A model generated the notes under the pieces. The model worked only from the letters and a program-made list of their open reading frames with translations. It did no database searches and was not told the DNA's origin. From Modicisalibacter muralis (GTDB lineage: Bacteria > Pseudomonadota > Gammaproteobacteria > Pseudomonadales > Halomonadaceae), in assembly GCF_900102945.1 (NCBI RefSeq), contig NZ_FNGI01000009.1, forward strand, positions 1-64,000: a stretch of DNA of 64,000 bases, written 5' to 3'. Positions 27,660 through 36,499 of this stretch are shown piece after piece. Both the position numbers and the translations under genes were made by a program. Numbering within the stretch: the stretch's first letter is position 1; each line of letters begins with the position of its first letter.

Positions 27660-29033
27660 TCAGCGAGTCGCACCCGCCTCGGCATCCACATCGTAATAAG
27701 CGATGGTGGTGTCTTCCTCGCGTGGCGGGCCGACCACGGGCTCGGCGACTTCCACATCCGGCACCACCTCGGAAAGATCTTCCACATGCTCGTGCTCGAT
27801 GGCGCCCTGGACCAACTCGTCGGTCACATTGAGTTCGGCGCCCACCACCGACTGTGGCGGGTTGGTAGTGAATGGCGCCACCGGTATCGGCGCCGGACGC
27901 TGGCTGCGTCGCCAGGTGAAGAACATCACCAATATCGCACCCAGCGTAGCCAGCGCCCAGAACAGGCCGGCATCGCCCAGCACGCTCATCGCGGGCGTGA
28001 TAAGGGGCGGACTTAGCGTCGAGCCGATGGAACTGATCAGCAGCAGCCCCTGGCTCATGCGCACCAAAGCACCGGCCGGGGCGCGGTCGGCGGCGTGGCT
28101 GACCGCTACCGGATACAGCGCGAACACCCCACCACCGAGCAGGAACAGCAACGCCGCCAGCACCCAGGGGCCAGTGGGCAGCCACAACACCGCCAACGAG
28201 ATGGCCGCGCAGGCGACGCCGATCAGGATCAGCACCAATTGGCGGTCATGGCGGTCGGACCAGCGGCCGATGGGGTATTGCAGCAGCATCCCGCCGAGCA
28301 CCACCACGGCCATCATCTGGCCGATGCGATCGACCTCGAGACCGCTGCGCTGCAGATACAGCGGCAACAGCGTGTAGATGGCCGCGACGAGCAGCCCCGA
28401 ACCGAAACAACCCACCACCGCGGTCGGCGTCATCATGATCAGGCGCAACGGCGGCAAGGGCTCGGCATGCTCGATCAGTGGCGATACTCGCGGAATCAGT
28501 GACAGCGGTAGCACCGACAGCGATGCCAATAGGCCGATGACCATGAACGGCACCGCCTGGCCGGCGGCATCGGTCACGCCCAACAACAACTGGCCGATCG
28601 CCCCGGCGGCGTACAGGGAAATCATGTAAAGCGCGAGTAGGCGCCCGCGCACTCGCGTATCGGATGCTGTCAGCAGCCAGCTCTCGATCACCAGGTAAAC
28701 GCCCACCGTGGCCCAACCGCCGATCAGGCGCAGCACGAACCATGCCAGCGGATCGAGCCATAGCCCCTGCAGTAGCACGGTGACCGCGACCAGCGAAGCG
28801 AAGCAGGCATAGGCACGAATGTGGCCGATGCGCAGCAGCAAGCGATCGTTGAGTAGCGCACCGATGGCCAGACCGATGAAGTAGGCCGACGACACCCAGC
28901 CGATGACCATCGCCGACTCACCGGCGGCATCGAGGCGCAGGGTGATCAACGTGGCCAGAAAGCCATTACCGATACCAAGAATGAACAGGCCCAATAAGGG
29001 GGCCAGTGCCATGACCAATAGCTGCCGCGACAT
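27660..29033 (-). CDS. MFS transporter, YcaD-like
   Basis: A 457-residue carrier from the ATG at 29033. Twelve hydrophobic segments occupy about residues 5-385, with the MFS motif NDRLLLRIGHIRAYA after helix 2. A hydrophilic, acidic 70-residue C-terminal tail (EHEHVEDLSEVVPDVEVAEP) is unusual for this group and probably cytoplasmic. The frame extends 21 codons upstream without a hydrophobic start. The substrate cannot be inferred. It is convergent with the oxygenase gene. Confidence 0.85.
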   Translation of the reverse strand: MSRQLLVMALAPLLGLFILGIGNGFLATLITLRLDAAGESAMVIGWVSSAYFIGLAIGALLNDRLLLRIGHIRAYACFASLVAVTVLLQGLWLDPLAWFVLRLIGGWATVGVYLVIESWLLTASDTRVRGRLLALYMISLYAAGAIGQLLLGVTDAAGQAVPFMVIGLLASLSVLPLSLIPRVSPLIEHAEPLPPLRLIMMTPTAVVGCFGSGLLVAAIYTLLPLYLQRSGLEVDRIGQMMAVVVLGGMLLQYPIGRWSDRHDRQLVLILIGVACAAISLAVLWLPTGPWVLAALLFLLGGGVFALYPVAVSHAADRAPAGALVRMSQGLLLISSIGSTLSPPLITPAMSVLGDAGLFWALATLGAILVMFFTWRRSQRPAPIPVAPFTTNPPQSVVGAELNVTDELVQGAIEHEHVEDLSEVVPDVEVAEPVVGPPREEDTTIAYYDVDAEAGATR

Positions 29034-29183
29034 GACGGGGTGCCTCAGAACGAGAAAATGGCGGAGCGCCGGTATTGCGGGCCATTGCGAATGCATTGGC
29101 CGGGGATCGCGCGGCGAATATACGCCTCTTTGCGACTTTAGGAAAGACTATTCGTTAGCACACAAAAGGGCCGTTCATAATGG

Positions 29184-29220
29184 CCGGCGCCGCGATAATA
29201 AATGCTTATCGCGGCGCCGG
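29184..29220 (-). terminator. Hairpin downstream of gfa
   Basis: A perfect 15-bp stem (CCGGCGCCGCGATAA / TTATCGCGGCGCCGG) with a 7-nt loop lies 45 bp after the gfa stop. No long T-tract follows on the minus strand, but the stem is very stable. Confidence 0.75.
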
Positions 29221-29265
29221 GGAAACGGTCAGTTGTTGGCGAAAAGGCATTGACCAAACCGCTGT

Positions 29266-29835
29266 CTAAAGAATGCCCTTGGACTTCGCGACATGCGTCG
29301 CTATCGCATCCATCAACGGCGGCGAAAGGCAATCGTAGGGCTCCAGACCCAGCGCTTTCAGGCGCGCGCGGATAGCGTCCATTTCCTCCGGCTTCGTCCC
29401 CGCCTCGATGATCGACGACGTGAATGCCGCGAATTCCGGAGCGGCCCAGCCTGGATCGTCAGAGAGTTCGGTGTGAATGAAGTCCAGGCCGTGAAAAGGA
29501 TGCGTGGTGTCCTCGATGCGCCCGTACATATGCACGCCGCAATCCTGGCAGGCGTGGCGCTGTATGGTGGCGGCCGGATCGACGACCTGGAGCTTGTCCT
29601 CGTTGGCGGTAACGCTCAGCGCGTCTCTGGGCACCACCGCGGCTTGCGAAAAGATCGCCCCTGACGGCTTCCAGCACTTGGTGCATCCACAAAGGTGGTT
29701 GTGCTGGCACTGCGCATTGACCGTTACCTCGACCCGATTGGCCGCGCAGTGGCAATGCAGCGTGCCACCGCTGAATCGATCGCTGCCGGCGTTGACACCA
29801 TTGTCCACCGCAGGATGGAGCTTGATATCGTTCAT
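29266..29835 (-). CDS. gfa: S-(hydroxymethyl)glutathione synthase (Gfa)
   Basis: A 189-residue zinc protein that condenses formaldehyde with glutathione. Zinc-binding cysteines are in [24 protein letters not shown] and [12 protein letters not shown], the Gfa pattern. AAGGAG lies about 9 bp before the ATG at 29835, which decides the start over an upstream in-frame ATG. The partner formaldehyde dehydrogenase (frmA/adhC) is not next to it in this window, so it may act alone or with a distant gene. Confidence 0.92.
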   Translation of the reverse strand: MNDIKLHPAVDNGVNAGSDRFSGGTLHCHCAANRVEVTVNAQCQHNHLCGCTKCWKPSGAIFSQAAVVPRDALSVTANEDKLQVVDPAATIQRHACQDCGVHMYGRIEDTTHPFHGLDFIHTELSDDPGWAAPEFAAFTSSIIEAGTKPEEMDAIRARLKALGLEPYDCLSPPLMDAIATHVAKSKGIL

Positions 29836-29976
29836 TGGTCGTTCTCCTTGCTGCTCTTGAACAGCGGTTCGATTACCCACATGGCTGGCTACAGGAGGGC
29901 GATCGCTTTCTCCACGCAAACTGGTCAGGACACGAGATAGCCAAGACATGTTTCACCTCTCTTTCGCTAGATGGCC

Positions 29977-30603
29977 TTACTGCGCGGTACCACCCCAGGG
30001 CTTATAGAAAACGAATTCGCCGACCTCGGCCGTCTGCCTGTATACCTCCCCCCAATCGGGAGCGACTTCCCTATGGTGGAAATATAGCGCACCGCCGGTT
30101 CGGTCCGGCAGTTGCCCATTGAGTGCCTTGCGGGCGATCTCCTTGGCGACCGCGTAGGCATCCTCCGCCTGGGCATCATCCGCACGACCATCGCACCACC
30201 ACGAGAACTGGCAAGTCCCCTGCTCCGAGCCTTGCTTGACGACGCCACAAACCGTATCCGGGAAGCCCTCATGCCCTAGCCGGTTCATCACCACGTTGGC
30301 CACGGCTTGCATATCGGCGACCCGCTCGCCCCTGGCCTCCCAGTATATGGTGCGCGCCAGGCAAGTGATCGCATCGTCCAGGGGTGCCTCGCCTGATGGA
30401 TCGACCGCCTGCACCTCCGGCTGGGTAATAGTCACGGAGGAAGGAGCAGGCGCCTCGCCACCCTCGATCACGACGCTCTGCTGCAGTACCTCCGCCTTCT
30501 CGACGGCAACCTCGGACTTTGGCGCCGGTTCGATCGCGAATGCCTGGTTCATGAAAAGAAGTATCGCAAGGCAGATTATTATTCTTATTTGGCGCTGGCA
30601 CAT
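29977..30603 (-). CDS. Cell wall hydrolase, SleB family
   Basis: A 208-residue secreted protein. The signal peptide MCQRQIRIIICLAILLFMNQ...AFA is followed by a linker (about 25-95) and a SleB hydrolase domain. The latter contains CLARTIYWEARGERVADMQAVANVVMNR, with the catalytic Glu in WEARGE, and CQFSWWCDG. SleB-like enzymes in non-sporulating bacteria are lytic transglycosylase-type peptidoglycan hydrolases of the periplasm. A start 47 codons upstream (30744) would lack a signal peptide at the N-terminus, so 30603 is preferred. Confidence 0.85.
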   Translation of the reverse strand: MCQRQIRIIICLAILLFMNQAFAIEPAPKSEVAVEKAEVLQQSVVIEGGEAPAPSSVTITQPEVQAVDPSGEAPLDDAITCLARTIYWEARGERVADMQAVANVVMNRLGHEGFPDTVCGVVKQGSEQGTCQFSWWCDGRADDAQAEDAYAVAKEIARKALNGQLPDRTGGALYFHHREVAPDWGEVYRQTAEVGEFVFYKPWGGTAQ

Positions 30604-30824
30604 GGTCGACCTGCTTGGGTGATCACGGAAACGTAGTCGCTCACGCTCTCGGCGTCGACTGGGACGATTTCGCTCGACTGAATCGGTGCTTTTCAAGTGT
30701 AGCGTGGGCTGGAAGAATTGCTGGATTCGGCTAGAGACGTACACTTAAAGCATACGGATGTAATACCAACGCCTGATGCAGCCGTGGTTTATTTATGGTG
30801 ATGAAGGAGCAACGACTAACTCCT

Positions 30825-31484
30825 TTATGGCATGTAATCGGGCAATCTTACGATGGGTTTTTCATTGGCGACCTTCAACCATTCTTGAACAGTCTGCCTT
30901 GACAGCAACTCACTAGCCCATGCCTTAACCAAGGGCCAAGGGTCCAAATCGGGCGTATGCGTGGTCAGTCTCATTACAGATGGAACCAGGGCCAAGTCCG
31001 CCAGAGAGACATGATTGAACAGGTACGGCCCGCCGCTGTTGCTCAGTTGCTGTTCCCATGCGTCATAGACGTGAGCGCATTGATGGCGCTCATCGAATGT
31101 CATCGCTCTTTTGTCGGGATAGAAGGCGCTTTCAAACGACAAACGGGGGCAAAGACTGGAAAGACCGGCATGTTGCCAGGCCATGAACGAACGCGCGCGT
31201 GCCCGTTGTATCTTGTCTTGTGGGAGCAACTTATCGCCGCCCAGGTCGTTGGCATATTCCATAATTGCCAGCGAGTCAAAAATTACCGTGCCTCCATCGA
31301 CTAACACAGGAACGGCTGCAGGCGGCGAGAATTCGGCAATTCTATTCAGATTGGCAAAGCGCTGTGGGCGCCTAATGTCCACGATCTCTTCTTCAAACTC
31401 AACGCCTGCTTCCTTCAATGCGAGCCAAGCCCTGAATGCCCAGCTCGAAGCATTTTTGGTGCCTGAATACAGAATTCGATCCAT
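30825..31484 (-). CDS. Glutathione S-transferase family protein
   Basis: A 219-residue protein with an N-terminal thioredoxin-like domain (1-80). AVPVLVDGGTVIFDSLAIMEY holds the cis-Pro and the glutathione-binding Ser. The helical C-terminal domain (90-215) includes VSLADLALVPSVMRL. Ser13 in KNASSWAF may be the catalytic residue. Base composition is lower in GC than in the flanking genes, and the surrounding noncoding DNA looks recombined, so the gene may be acquired. Substrate unknown. Confidence 0.85.
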   Translation of the reverse strand: MDRILYSGTKNASSWAFRAWLALKEAGVEFEEEIVDIRRPQRFANLNRIAEFSPPAAVPVLVDGGTVIFDSLAIMEYANDLGGDKLLPQDKIQRARARSFMAWQHAGLSSLCPRLSFESAFYPDKRAMTFDERHQCAHVYDAWEQQLSNSGGPYLFNHVSLADLALVPSVMRLTTHTPDLDPWPLVKAWASELLSRQTVQEWLKVANEKPIVRLPDYMP

Positions 31485-31832
31485 AGGAGTTTTCCCTAGA
31501 TATCTAATATCAAGCTCAGCAGCCTGGCGAAGTGGCGCCTTGTTGGGTGTCTTTTCTCTACGGGAGCCGACATATTGGCATCACGAGCAAGAACCCATTT
31601 ACCGTTCTGTTCCTGAATATTGTCAAGGTGTTACCCGACCTAGCCCGGCGATCTCAAGTTCCAAGTGCAACGCTTCAGGGCCGGGCACAGCCATAGGCAA
31701 AATCGTAACCGGTTGACGCCCGAACCTAATAATCTCTTCCCAGTCTCGTTTGCCTTTCTCTGTTGGCTCCGCTGGTTAGCAACGTTGCAATCGCTCGATG
31801 AACACGCCCTATGCGTATGGTTGTCGGGTGAC
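31485..31832. other. Intergenic region between gst and arsB, no intact gene
   Basis: This 348-bp stretch of mixed composition has no credible complete gene. On the minus strand, 31623-31775 is an open frame of 50 codons without a good start (segments DWEEIIRFGRQPVTILPM and PGPEALHLELEIAGLG). It may be the tail of a decayed gene. ACCCAACAAGGCGCC on the minus strand near 31530-31550 resembles an attC R'' core but has no partner. Nothing else was recognised. Confidence 0.4.
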
Positions 31833-33143
31833 TCATGGCGATGAAATAGCCGGTAGCCACAACGCGAGCGCGATCAACGTGGCCAGCAGCACGGGAGGGG
31901 TAATCACCAATCCCACCTTCATGTACTGCCCCCAACTGATACGGTATCCCTTGCCGGCCAGCACATGCAGCCAGAGCAGCGTGGCGAGGCTACCGATGGG
32001 CGTGAACTTGGGCCCCAGATCGTTGCCGATGACGTTGGCGTAGACCATGAGCTGCTGTGTCTGACTCGATACCTGCGCCTGATCGATGGCCAGCGCGCCG
32101 ACCAATGTCGACGGCATGTTGTTCATCAGCGAGGCCAGAATGGCGGAGGCAAAGCCTGTGCCGAGGGTAGCCACGAAGTCCCCCTGTCGACTCAGCCACA
32201 CCAGGACGTCCGCCGCCCATGCCGTGAGCCAGGCATTACCCAGGCCATACACCACCAGGTACATGCCCACGGAAAACAGCACAATCTGCCAAGGCGCGTT
32301 CTTCAGTACCTTCTTTAGCGAAACGACATGCACATGCCCCGGTGAAAACCACCGCCCGGCAATCGCCATCAGGATGAGTGCTGCCGTGCCCATGATGAAG
32401 GTGAACGGAATCTCCCACTGGGCGGTCACGAACAATGCCACCAATAAGGCAATCAGTAGGGGGAATGCCGCTCGAAAGACTTGGGGGTCGCGAATGGCCG
32501 TTGCCGGCGCTTCCAGCCGCTCGACGTCATAACGGTGAGGTATCTGCTTGCGGAAGTACACGCCCAGGACCAGCAGTGTAGCGGCCAGCGACACCAGGTC
32601 GACCGGCACCATCACCTGGGCGTAACGGTCGAAGCCAATCTCGAAGTAGTTGGCGCTGACGATATTGACCAGGTTCGAGATGACCAACGGCAGGCTGGTC
32701 GAATCGGCCACGAAACCCGTCGCGATGATAAAGGCCAGTGCCACACCGGGACTGAAATCCAGCCGGGCCAGGATGGCCACCACGATCGGCGTCAGCAGCA
32801 GTGCCGCGCCATCGTTGGCGAACACGGCGGCAATCAGCGCACCCTGCATGACGATCAGCGGGAACAACAATCGTCCTCGCCCATTGCCCCAACGGGCAAT
32901 ATGCAGGGCGGCCCAGGCAAAGAAACCGGCCTCATCGAGTATCAACGAAATGATGATCAGCGCCACGAAGGTGAAGGTAGCATCCCAGACGATATGCCAG
33001 ACGACGAGCACGTCACCCCAATTGACCACGCCCGTCAACAAGGCCACCACGGCGCCGCCCAGGGCACTCCAGCCAATACCGAGCCCCCTCGGTTGCCAGA
33101 TGACCAGCACCAACGTGACCAGAAAGATCGCAAAAGCCAGCAT
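31833..33143 (-). CDS. arsB: Arsenite efflux membrane protein ArsB
   Basis: A 436-residue inner-membrane arsenite/antimonite:H+ antiporter with about 12 helices. The family blocks [54 protein letters not shown] and [15 protein letters not shown] are intact. It is the last gene of arsRCHB, separated from arsH by 159 bp that contain a motif also present in the arsR promoter (33221-33232), so it may have its own promoter. Confidence 0.95.
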   Translation of the reverse strand: MLAFAIFLVTLVLVIWQPRGLGIGWSALGGAVVALLTGVVNWGDVLVVWHIVWDATFTFVALIIISLILDEAGFFAWAALHIARWGNGRGRLLFPLIVMQGALIAAVFANDGAALLLTPIVVAILARLDFSPGVALAFIIATGFVADSTSLPLVISNLVNIVSANYFEIGFDRYAQVMVPVDLVSLAATLLVLGVYFRKQIPHRYDVERLEAPATAIRDPQVFRAAFPLLIALLVALFVTAQWEIPFTFIMGTAALILMAIAGRWFSPGHVHVVSLKKVLKNAPWQIVLFSVGMYLVVYGLGNAWLTAWAADVLVWLSRQGDFVATLGTGFASAILASLMNNMPSTLVGALAIDQAQVSSQTQQLMVYANVIGNDLGPKFTPIGSLATLLWLHVLAGKGYRISWGQYMKVGLVITPPVLLATLIALALWLPAISSP

Positions 33144-33220
33144 GCAATTTTTTCCTTAAGGAATCGCTGAATAAATCGCCGAGCGGAATGAATCACAAGG
33201 CGCCCGGAGCACAGAAGACG

Positions 33221-33232
33221 AGACATAACATG
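33221..33232. promoter_or_regulatory. 12-bp motif upstream of arsB shared with the arsR promoter
   Basis: AGACATAACATG here is identical to 34797-34808 next to arsR. In the arsR promoter the same bases form the right arm of a TATGTC-N10-GACATA repeat. It lies 78 bp before the arsB start and could be an ArsR half-site. Only the identity is observed; binding is inferred. Confidence 0.45.
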
Positions 33233-33302
33233 GGGTTAGGCGAGTCTTCGAGCACCGCGTAACGCCGTGATTCGTCCGTGCAGGCATTTATATAGTGGTT
33301 CC

Positions 33303-34019
33303 TCAGTGCGTTTCTTGATTGACGCGCCTGGAGACGGCTTCGGCGCTCTCGACCCGTTCCGAGTAACGGCCGGTCAGATACGCCGAGCGGCCCCGCGTCA
33401 ACCAAGTGAATTTCACCAGCTCTTCGCAGACATCGACGATACGCAGGTAGAGCGGCGATAGCCGCATCCGCCCGGCTTCATCGAACTCATTGAAGGCCTT
33501 TGGCACCGAGGATTGATTGGGGATGGTCAGCATGCGCATCCAACGTCCGAGAATGCGCAGTTGATTGACGGCATTGAAACTCTGGCTGCCACCGGAAACC
33601 TGCATGATAGCCAGCGTCTTGCCCTGCGTTGGTCGTACGCCGCCAAGCGCCAGGGGGATCCAGTCGATCTGAGCCTTCATGATGCCGGTCATGGCCCCGT
33701 GACGCTCGGGGCTGACCCAGACCATGCCCTCGCTCCACTCGGCCAGTTCGCGCAATTCCTGCACCTTCGGGTGATTGGCTTCGGCATCGTCCGGCAGCGG
33801 CAAGCCGGTGGGCTTGAACGTGCGCACGTCGCAACCGTACCAGCGAAGCAATCGCCCAGCCTCTTCCGCTACAAGGCGCGAGTATGACCGCTCCCGCAGC
33901 GAACCATACAGTATCAGGATGCGTGGCGGATGCCGGGGCTGGTCCGGGCCAATCAAGCTGTCGACGTCAATGGGCTGCATATGTTCAGGATCGATATTGG
34001 GCAACTGTTCCAGAGTCAC
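33303..34019 (-). CDS. arsH: Organoarsenical/NADPH-FMN reductase ArsH
   Basis: A 238-residue flavodoxin-like protein with the FMN motif [20 protein letters not shown], the conserved [22 protein letters not shown] and [21 protein letters not shown]. ArsH oxidises trivalent organoarsenicals and reduces other electron acceptors using NADPH. The start is a GTG at 34019 whose bases overlap the arsC stop (GTGA, 4 bp); the longer frame beginning 33 codons upstream runs through arsC and is rejected. The C-terminus is like that of other ArsH proteins. Confidence 0.93.
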   Translation of the reverse strand: MTLEQLPNIDPEHMQPIDVDSLIGPDQPRHPPRILILYGSLRERSYSRLVAEEAGRLLRWYGCDVRTFKPTGLPLPDDAEANHPKVQELRELAEWSEGMVWVSPERHGAMTGIMKAQIDWIPLALGGVRPTQGKTLAIMQVSGGSQSFNAVNQLRILGRWMRMLTIPNQSSVPKAFNEFDEAGRMRLSPLYLRIVDVCEELVKFTWLTRGRSAYLTGRYSERVESAEAVSRRVNQETH

Positions 34020-34429
34020 GAGGCCGCCCCTTTGAAGCGCACGGTCTCGCCATCTTCCTTGGTGAACTCGGCCACGGGGTTCGCCAACAGGGGCAATACC
34101 GTCTCCGAGGGTCGGCACAAGCGCGTGCCCTTCTCGGTCACCACGATGGGGCGGTTGATCAGGATGGGATGATCCAGCATGGCATCGATCAATTGGTCGT
34201 CGCTGAGCTCGGGATTGTCCAGACCCAGTTCATCGTAAGGTGTGCCTTTGTGGCGCAATAGCTCCCGGGGAGCCATGTCCATGGCAGACAGTAATACGAT
34301 CAGCTTCTCTCGCGAGGGCGGCGCCTTGAGGTACTCGATGACATGCGGCGTTTCTCCCGATTGGCGCATCATCGCCAGGGTATTGCGGGAGGTGCCGCAG
34401 TCCGGGTTGTGGTAGATCACGCTTTCCAT
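34016..34429 (-). CDS. arsC: Arsenate reductase, glutaredoxin-dependent (ArsC)
   Basis: A 137-residue cytosolic enzyme that reduces arsenate to arsenite. The N-terminus [18 protein letters not shown] holds the catalytic Cys11. The arginines in [10 protein letters not shown] and [12 protein letters not shown] correspond to the oxyanion-binding arginines. The start overlaps the arsR stop by one base (TAATG), and the stop overlaps the arsH GTG. Confidence 0.96.
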   Translation of the reverse strand: MESVIYHNPDCGTSRNTLAMMRQSGETPHVIEYLKAPPSREKLIVLLSAMDMAPRELLRHKGTPYDELGLDNPELSDDQLIDAMLDHPILINRPIVVTEKGTRLCRPSETVLPLLANPVAEFTKEDGETVRFKGAAS

Positions 34430-34782
34430 TATTGGTTCTCCTCCTGGGATGGGCAGCAGGGTTGCAATTCCTGAAGCAGCGGCTCACACAGTCCGGGATG
34501 CCCCGCGCAGCAGTCACGCACCAGAAAGCTCACCGTCTCCCTCATGCACTCCAGGTTGGCGCGATAGATGACCGATCGGCTTTGCCGACGCGATACGACC
34601 AGGCCCGCCCGTGACAAGACGCCCAGGTGCGTTGACAGGGTGTTGTGGGGTACATCCAGAAGCCGGGCAACCTCACCCGCGGGCAACCCCTCCGGCTCGT
34701 GGCGCACCAGTAACCGGAAGGTCTCCAGGCGGGTCGCTTGGGAGAGTGCCGCGAATGCTTCGATAGCTCTTGCATTGTCCAT
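34429..34782 (-). CDS. arsR: ArsR-family arsenic-responsive repressor
   Basis: A 117-residue winged-helix repressor (RLLDVPHNTLSTHLGVLSRAGLVVSRR). It lacks the ELCVCDL metal motif of plasmid R773 ArsR. Instead it has a C-terminal cysteine group, DCCAGHPGLC and a final PCCP. This resembles ArsR forms that bind As(III) with C-terminal cysteines, such as that of Acidithiobacillus ferrooxidans. It is the first gene of arsRCHB. The ATG at 34782 overlaps the promoter repeat, so the message may be nearly leaderless; an alternative ATG at 34833 would place the repeat inside the gene. Confidence 0.9.
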   Translation of the reverse strand: MDNARAIEAFAALSQATRLETFRLLVRHEPEGLPAGEVARLLDVPHNTLSTHLGVLSRAGLVVSRRQSRSVIYRANLECMRETVSFLVRDCCAGHPGLCEPLLQELQPCCPSQEENQ

Positions 34783-34808
34783 ATGTCCAGAATTACAGAC
34801 ATAACATG
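34782..34808 (-). promoter_or_regulatory. ars promoter/operator
   Basis: TATGTC (34782-34787) and GACATA (34798-34803) form an inverted repeat with a 10-bp centre, the size expected for an ArsR dimer. On the minus strand TTGCTT and TAATTC could be the -35 and -10 boxes (16-bp spacer), putting the start of transcription within a few bases of the arsR ATG. Confidence 0.55.
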
Positions 34809-35016
34809 AAAAAGCAATGACGGAGTCGCACATGTCGGGACAGCGATTGCACTGAGTCAGCGATTCTTGGACAACTAAGGGAGGCCGGCATAAGCGATAC
34901 CGTGCCGTTCGTGGCTGGTTACGCGTCCAGAACGATGGGTTTGGAAGCTGGGCACGCTGCGCGTTCGGCTAACTGTGACGCAACTCTCGGCCAAAAGCGG
35001 TCTTTTAGGCGGCAGT

Positions 35017-35088
35017 GATTAACGCCAAAGCTCAGCCGACGCCCGCGAGCGTAGCGAGTGGGCGGTCGGCTGGAGCGACCTGTTAGCT
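35017..35088 (-). other. attC recombination site of an integron cassette
   Basis: Read on the minus strand, AGCTAAC (R'', 35088-35082) contains the stop codon of the GNAT gene. An imperfect inverted repeat follows (GCTCCAGCCGAC versus GTCGGCTGAGC, with one extra unpaired C), then a GC-rich centre. The 72-bp site closes with GTTAATC (R', 35023-35017). The unpaired base and the stop codon in R'' are typical of attC sites. R'' is the exact complement of the GTTAGCT at the other end of the cassette (35553-35559). No integron integrase is in the window. Confidence 0.75.
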
Positions 35089-35541
35089 GGCATAGAGATT
35101 GAATTCTACAACAGGTAGCGCCCTTGGAGCGGGGACAGATGACTGCTCCCCAACGACACGACCGCCCATAGCTTGATAGAAGGGCACTGCGCCAGGATCA
35201 GAAACGACACGCAACGATTCACATCCGTTATCTCTGGCTTGACCGAGTGCTCTTTCGACTAAGGAGCGTCCGATACCACGTCGCATGAAGGCGGGAAGCA
35301 CCCACATATGTTCCAGCTCAGCCTGCTTTTTATGGATGGACACAGCAGTGAACCCCGCTAGCTCGCCCGAAATTTCCGCAACGAGAACATTCTGGTGAGC
35401 GATTTGTTCTGGAGAGATAGTGAGTTCCGACGCCCATAGCTGCAACCATTCCGCAGGATAGCCCCAGTGTGCTTTTGCTTGAAGCGCGATAGACGAGAGT
35501 ACTGCCGCCTCCGATGTTTGCGCTTCTCGAAAGTTGATCAT
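35083..35541 (-). CDS. GNAT-family N-acetyltransferase carried on a gene cassette
   Basis: A 152-residue acetyltransferase (or 154 from an ATG two codons upstream at 35547). The acetyl-CoA loop is MRRGIGRSLVERALGQA. HKKQAELEHMWVLPAFMRRG and DPGAVPFYQAMGGRVVG are the other GNAT motifs. GC content is clearly lower than in core genes. The reading frame is flanked by cassette ends: GTTAGCT just upstream of the start and the attC site beginning at the stop codon. There is no ribosome site, as is common for cassettes. Substrate unknown; cassette GNATs often modify drugs or polyamines. Confidence 0.85.
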   Translation of the reverse strand: MINFREAQTSEAAVLSSIALQAKAHWGYPAEWLQLWASELTISPEQIAHQNVLVAEISGELAGFTAVSIHKKQAELEHMWVLPAFMRRGIGRSLVERALGQARDNGCESLRVVSDPGAVPFYQAMGGRVVGEQSSVPAPRALPVVEFNLYAS

Positions 35542-35552
35542 CTGCATTTGCC

Positions 35553-35559
35553 AGCTAAC
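35553..35559 (-). other. Cassette 5' boundary (GTTAGCT core)
   Basis: On the minus strand GTTAGCT lies six bases before the ATG at 35547 and is the exact complement of the attC R'' box at 35082-35088. The match extends to a 15-bp inverted repeat (ACCTGTTAGCTGGCA, 35078-35092 and 35549-35563) that flanks the cassette. Confidence 0.7.
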
Positions 35560-35790
35560 AGGTATTAGACAGCGCGCTCGTTTATCGACTTGAACAAGCA
35601 CGCGCGTTCAAGAATGATATGCCGCGTTCACGCAGAGACCCTAAAGTACTGAAAAATATAAATATTAAGTATAGCTCAACCACATGACACCGATCATCGT
35701 GCATGCTACATATTCCTAATGAACGTGCTCGCTGCTTTTGGCTCCATTGTCCGCTTTGGGTCGAAAGCAGCCGACTATCTTCACCCAAAC

Positions 35791-36453
35791 TCAGCCCCCA
35801 GCCACATCTACAATCGCCCCACGAATCACCTCCAGCGACTGCGCCCCTGACAGGGCAGTCCGCCCTGCGAAGATAAACGTCGGCACCCCGCTCACGTCCA
35901 GCCGCTGGACTTGCGCCAGTTCATCACGCACTTCGCTAATGCTTTCCTCGCCTTGCAGGAACTCTAATACCGGCACACTCGCAAGGCCACTACGCTCAGC
36001 CAACGCAGCGAGCACCTCAGGCTGGCCGATATCTTGCCCCTCGACGAAGTAGGCGCGGAACAGGGCATCGACGACGGCCTGCTGCGCGCCATGACGACCG
36101 GCCAGCCAGATCACGCGATGCGCGGCGAAGGTGTTGGGCGTGCGCTGCATTCGCTCGTGATGAATTTCGACACCCGCCTGGCGCGCGGCGGCTTCCACCT
36201 GGGCGTCCAGCGCCTGCGAGCGCGCCCAGGAGCCGAACTTGGCGCTGCGGTAGTCGCGTCGCGACATGCCGCCCTCGGGCATGTCGGGGTTCAGTTCGAA
36301 GGGCTTCCAGTCCACCGTCACATCGATGTCGCCGGCAAGCGAGTCGATGGCGGCGTCCAGGTTGGCCTTGCCGATGTAGCACCAAGGGCAGATCGCATCG
36401 GAGATCACCGTGACCTGCACCGTGGGGATGGAGGCTCTGGTTGCATCGTTCAT
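35791..36453 (-). CDS. DsbA-family oxidoreductase, FrnE-like
   Basis: A 220-residue cytosolic protein (no signal peptide) with the redox motif SDAICPWCYIGKANLD (Cys22 and Cys25), a helical insertion (about 85-165) and the cis-Pro loop VSGVPTFIFAGRTALSGAQ. FrnE-type proteins act as dithiol oxidoreductases in polyketide formation or oxidative stress; the role here is not known. It follows the yefM-like gene on the same strand. Confidence 0.88.
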   Translation of the reverse strand: MNDATRASIPTVQVTVISDAICPWCYIGKANLDAAIDSLAGDIDVTVDWKPFELNPDMPEGGMSRRDYRSAKFGSWARSQALDAQVEAAARQAGVEIHHERMQRTPNTFAAHRVIWLAGRHGAQQAVVDALFRAYFVEGQDIGQPEVLAALAERSGLASVPVLEFLQGEESISEVRDELAQVQRLDVSGVPTFIFAGRTALSGAQSLEVIRGAIVDVAGG

Positions 36454-36499
36454 CGTGGCGCTCCAAATCAGTTTGGGCTATCCAACACCCGACGCCTGT

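Noticed and set aside
31183-31716. 177-codon plus-strand frame over the 5' part of gst
   Set aside because: The opposite strand encodes a complete GST; the frame is a shadow that runs into noncoding DNA.
34971-35088. Plus-strand attC from GGCTAAC to GTTAGCT
   Set aside because: It would be about 118 bp with no upstream plus-strand gene. The 72-bp minus-strand reading explains the GNAT gene, the stop codon and the cassette 5' end better.
35582-35788. 68-codon minus-strand frame upstream of the GNAT cassette
   Set aside because: No similarity, no ribosome site and compositionally noncoding; treated as intergenic.
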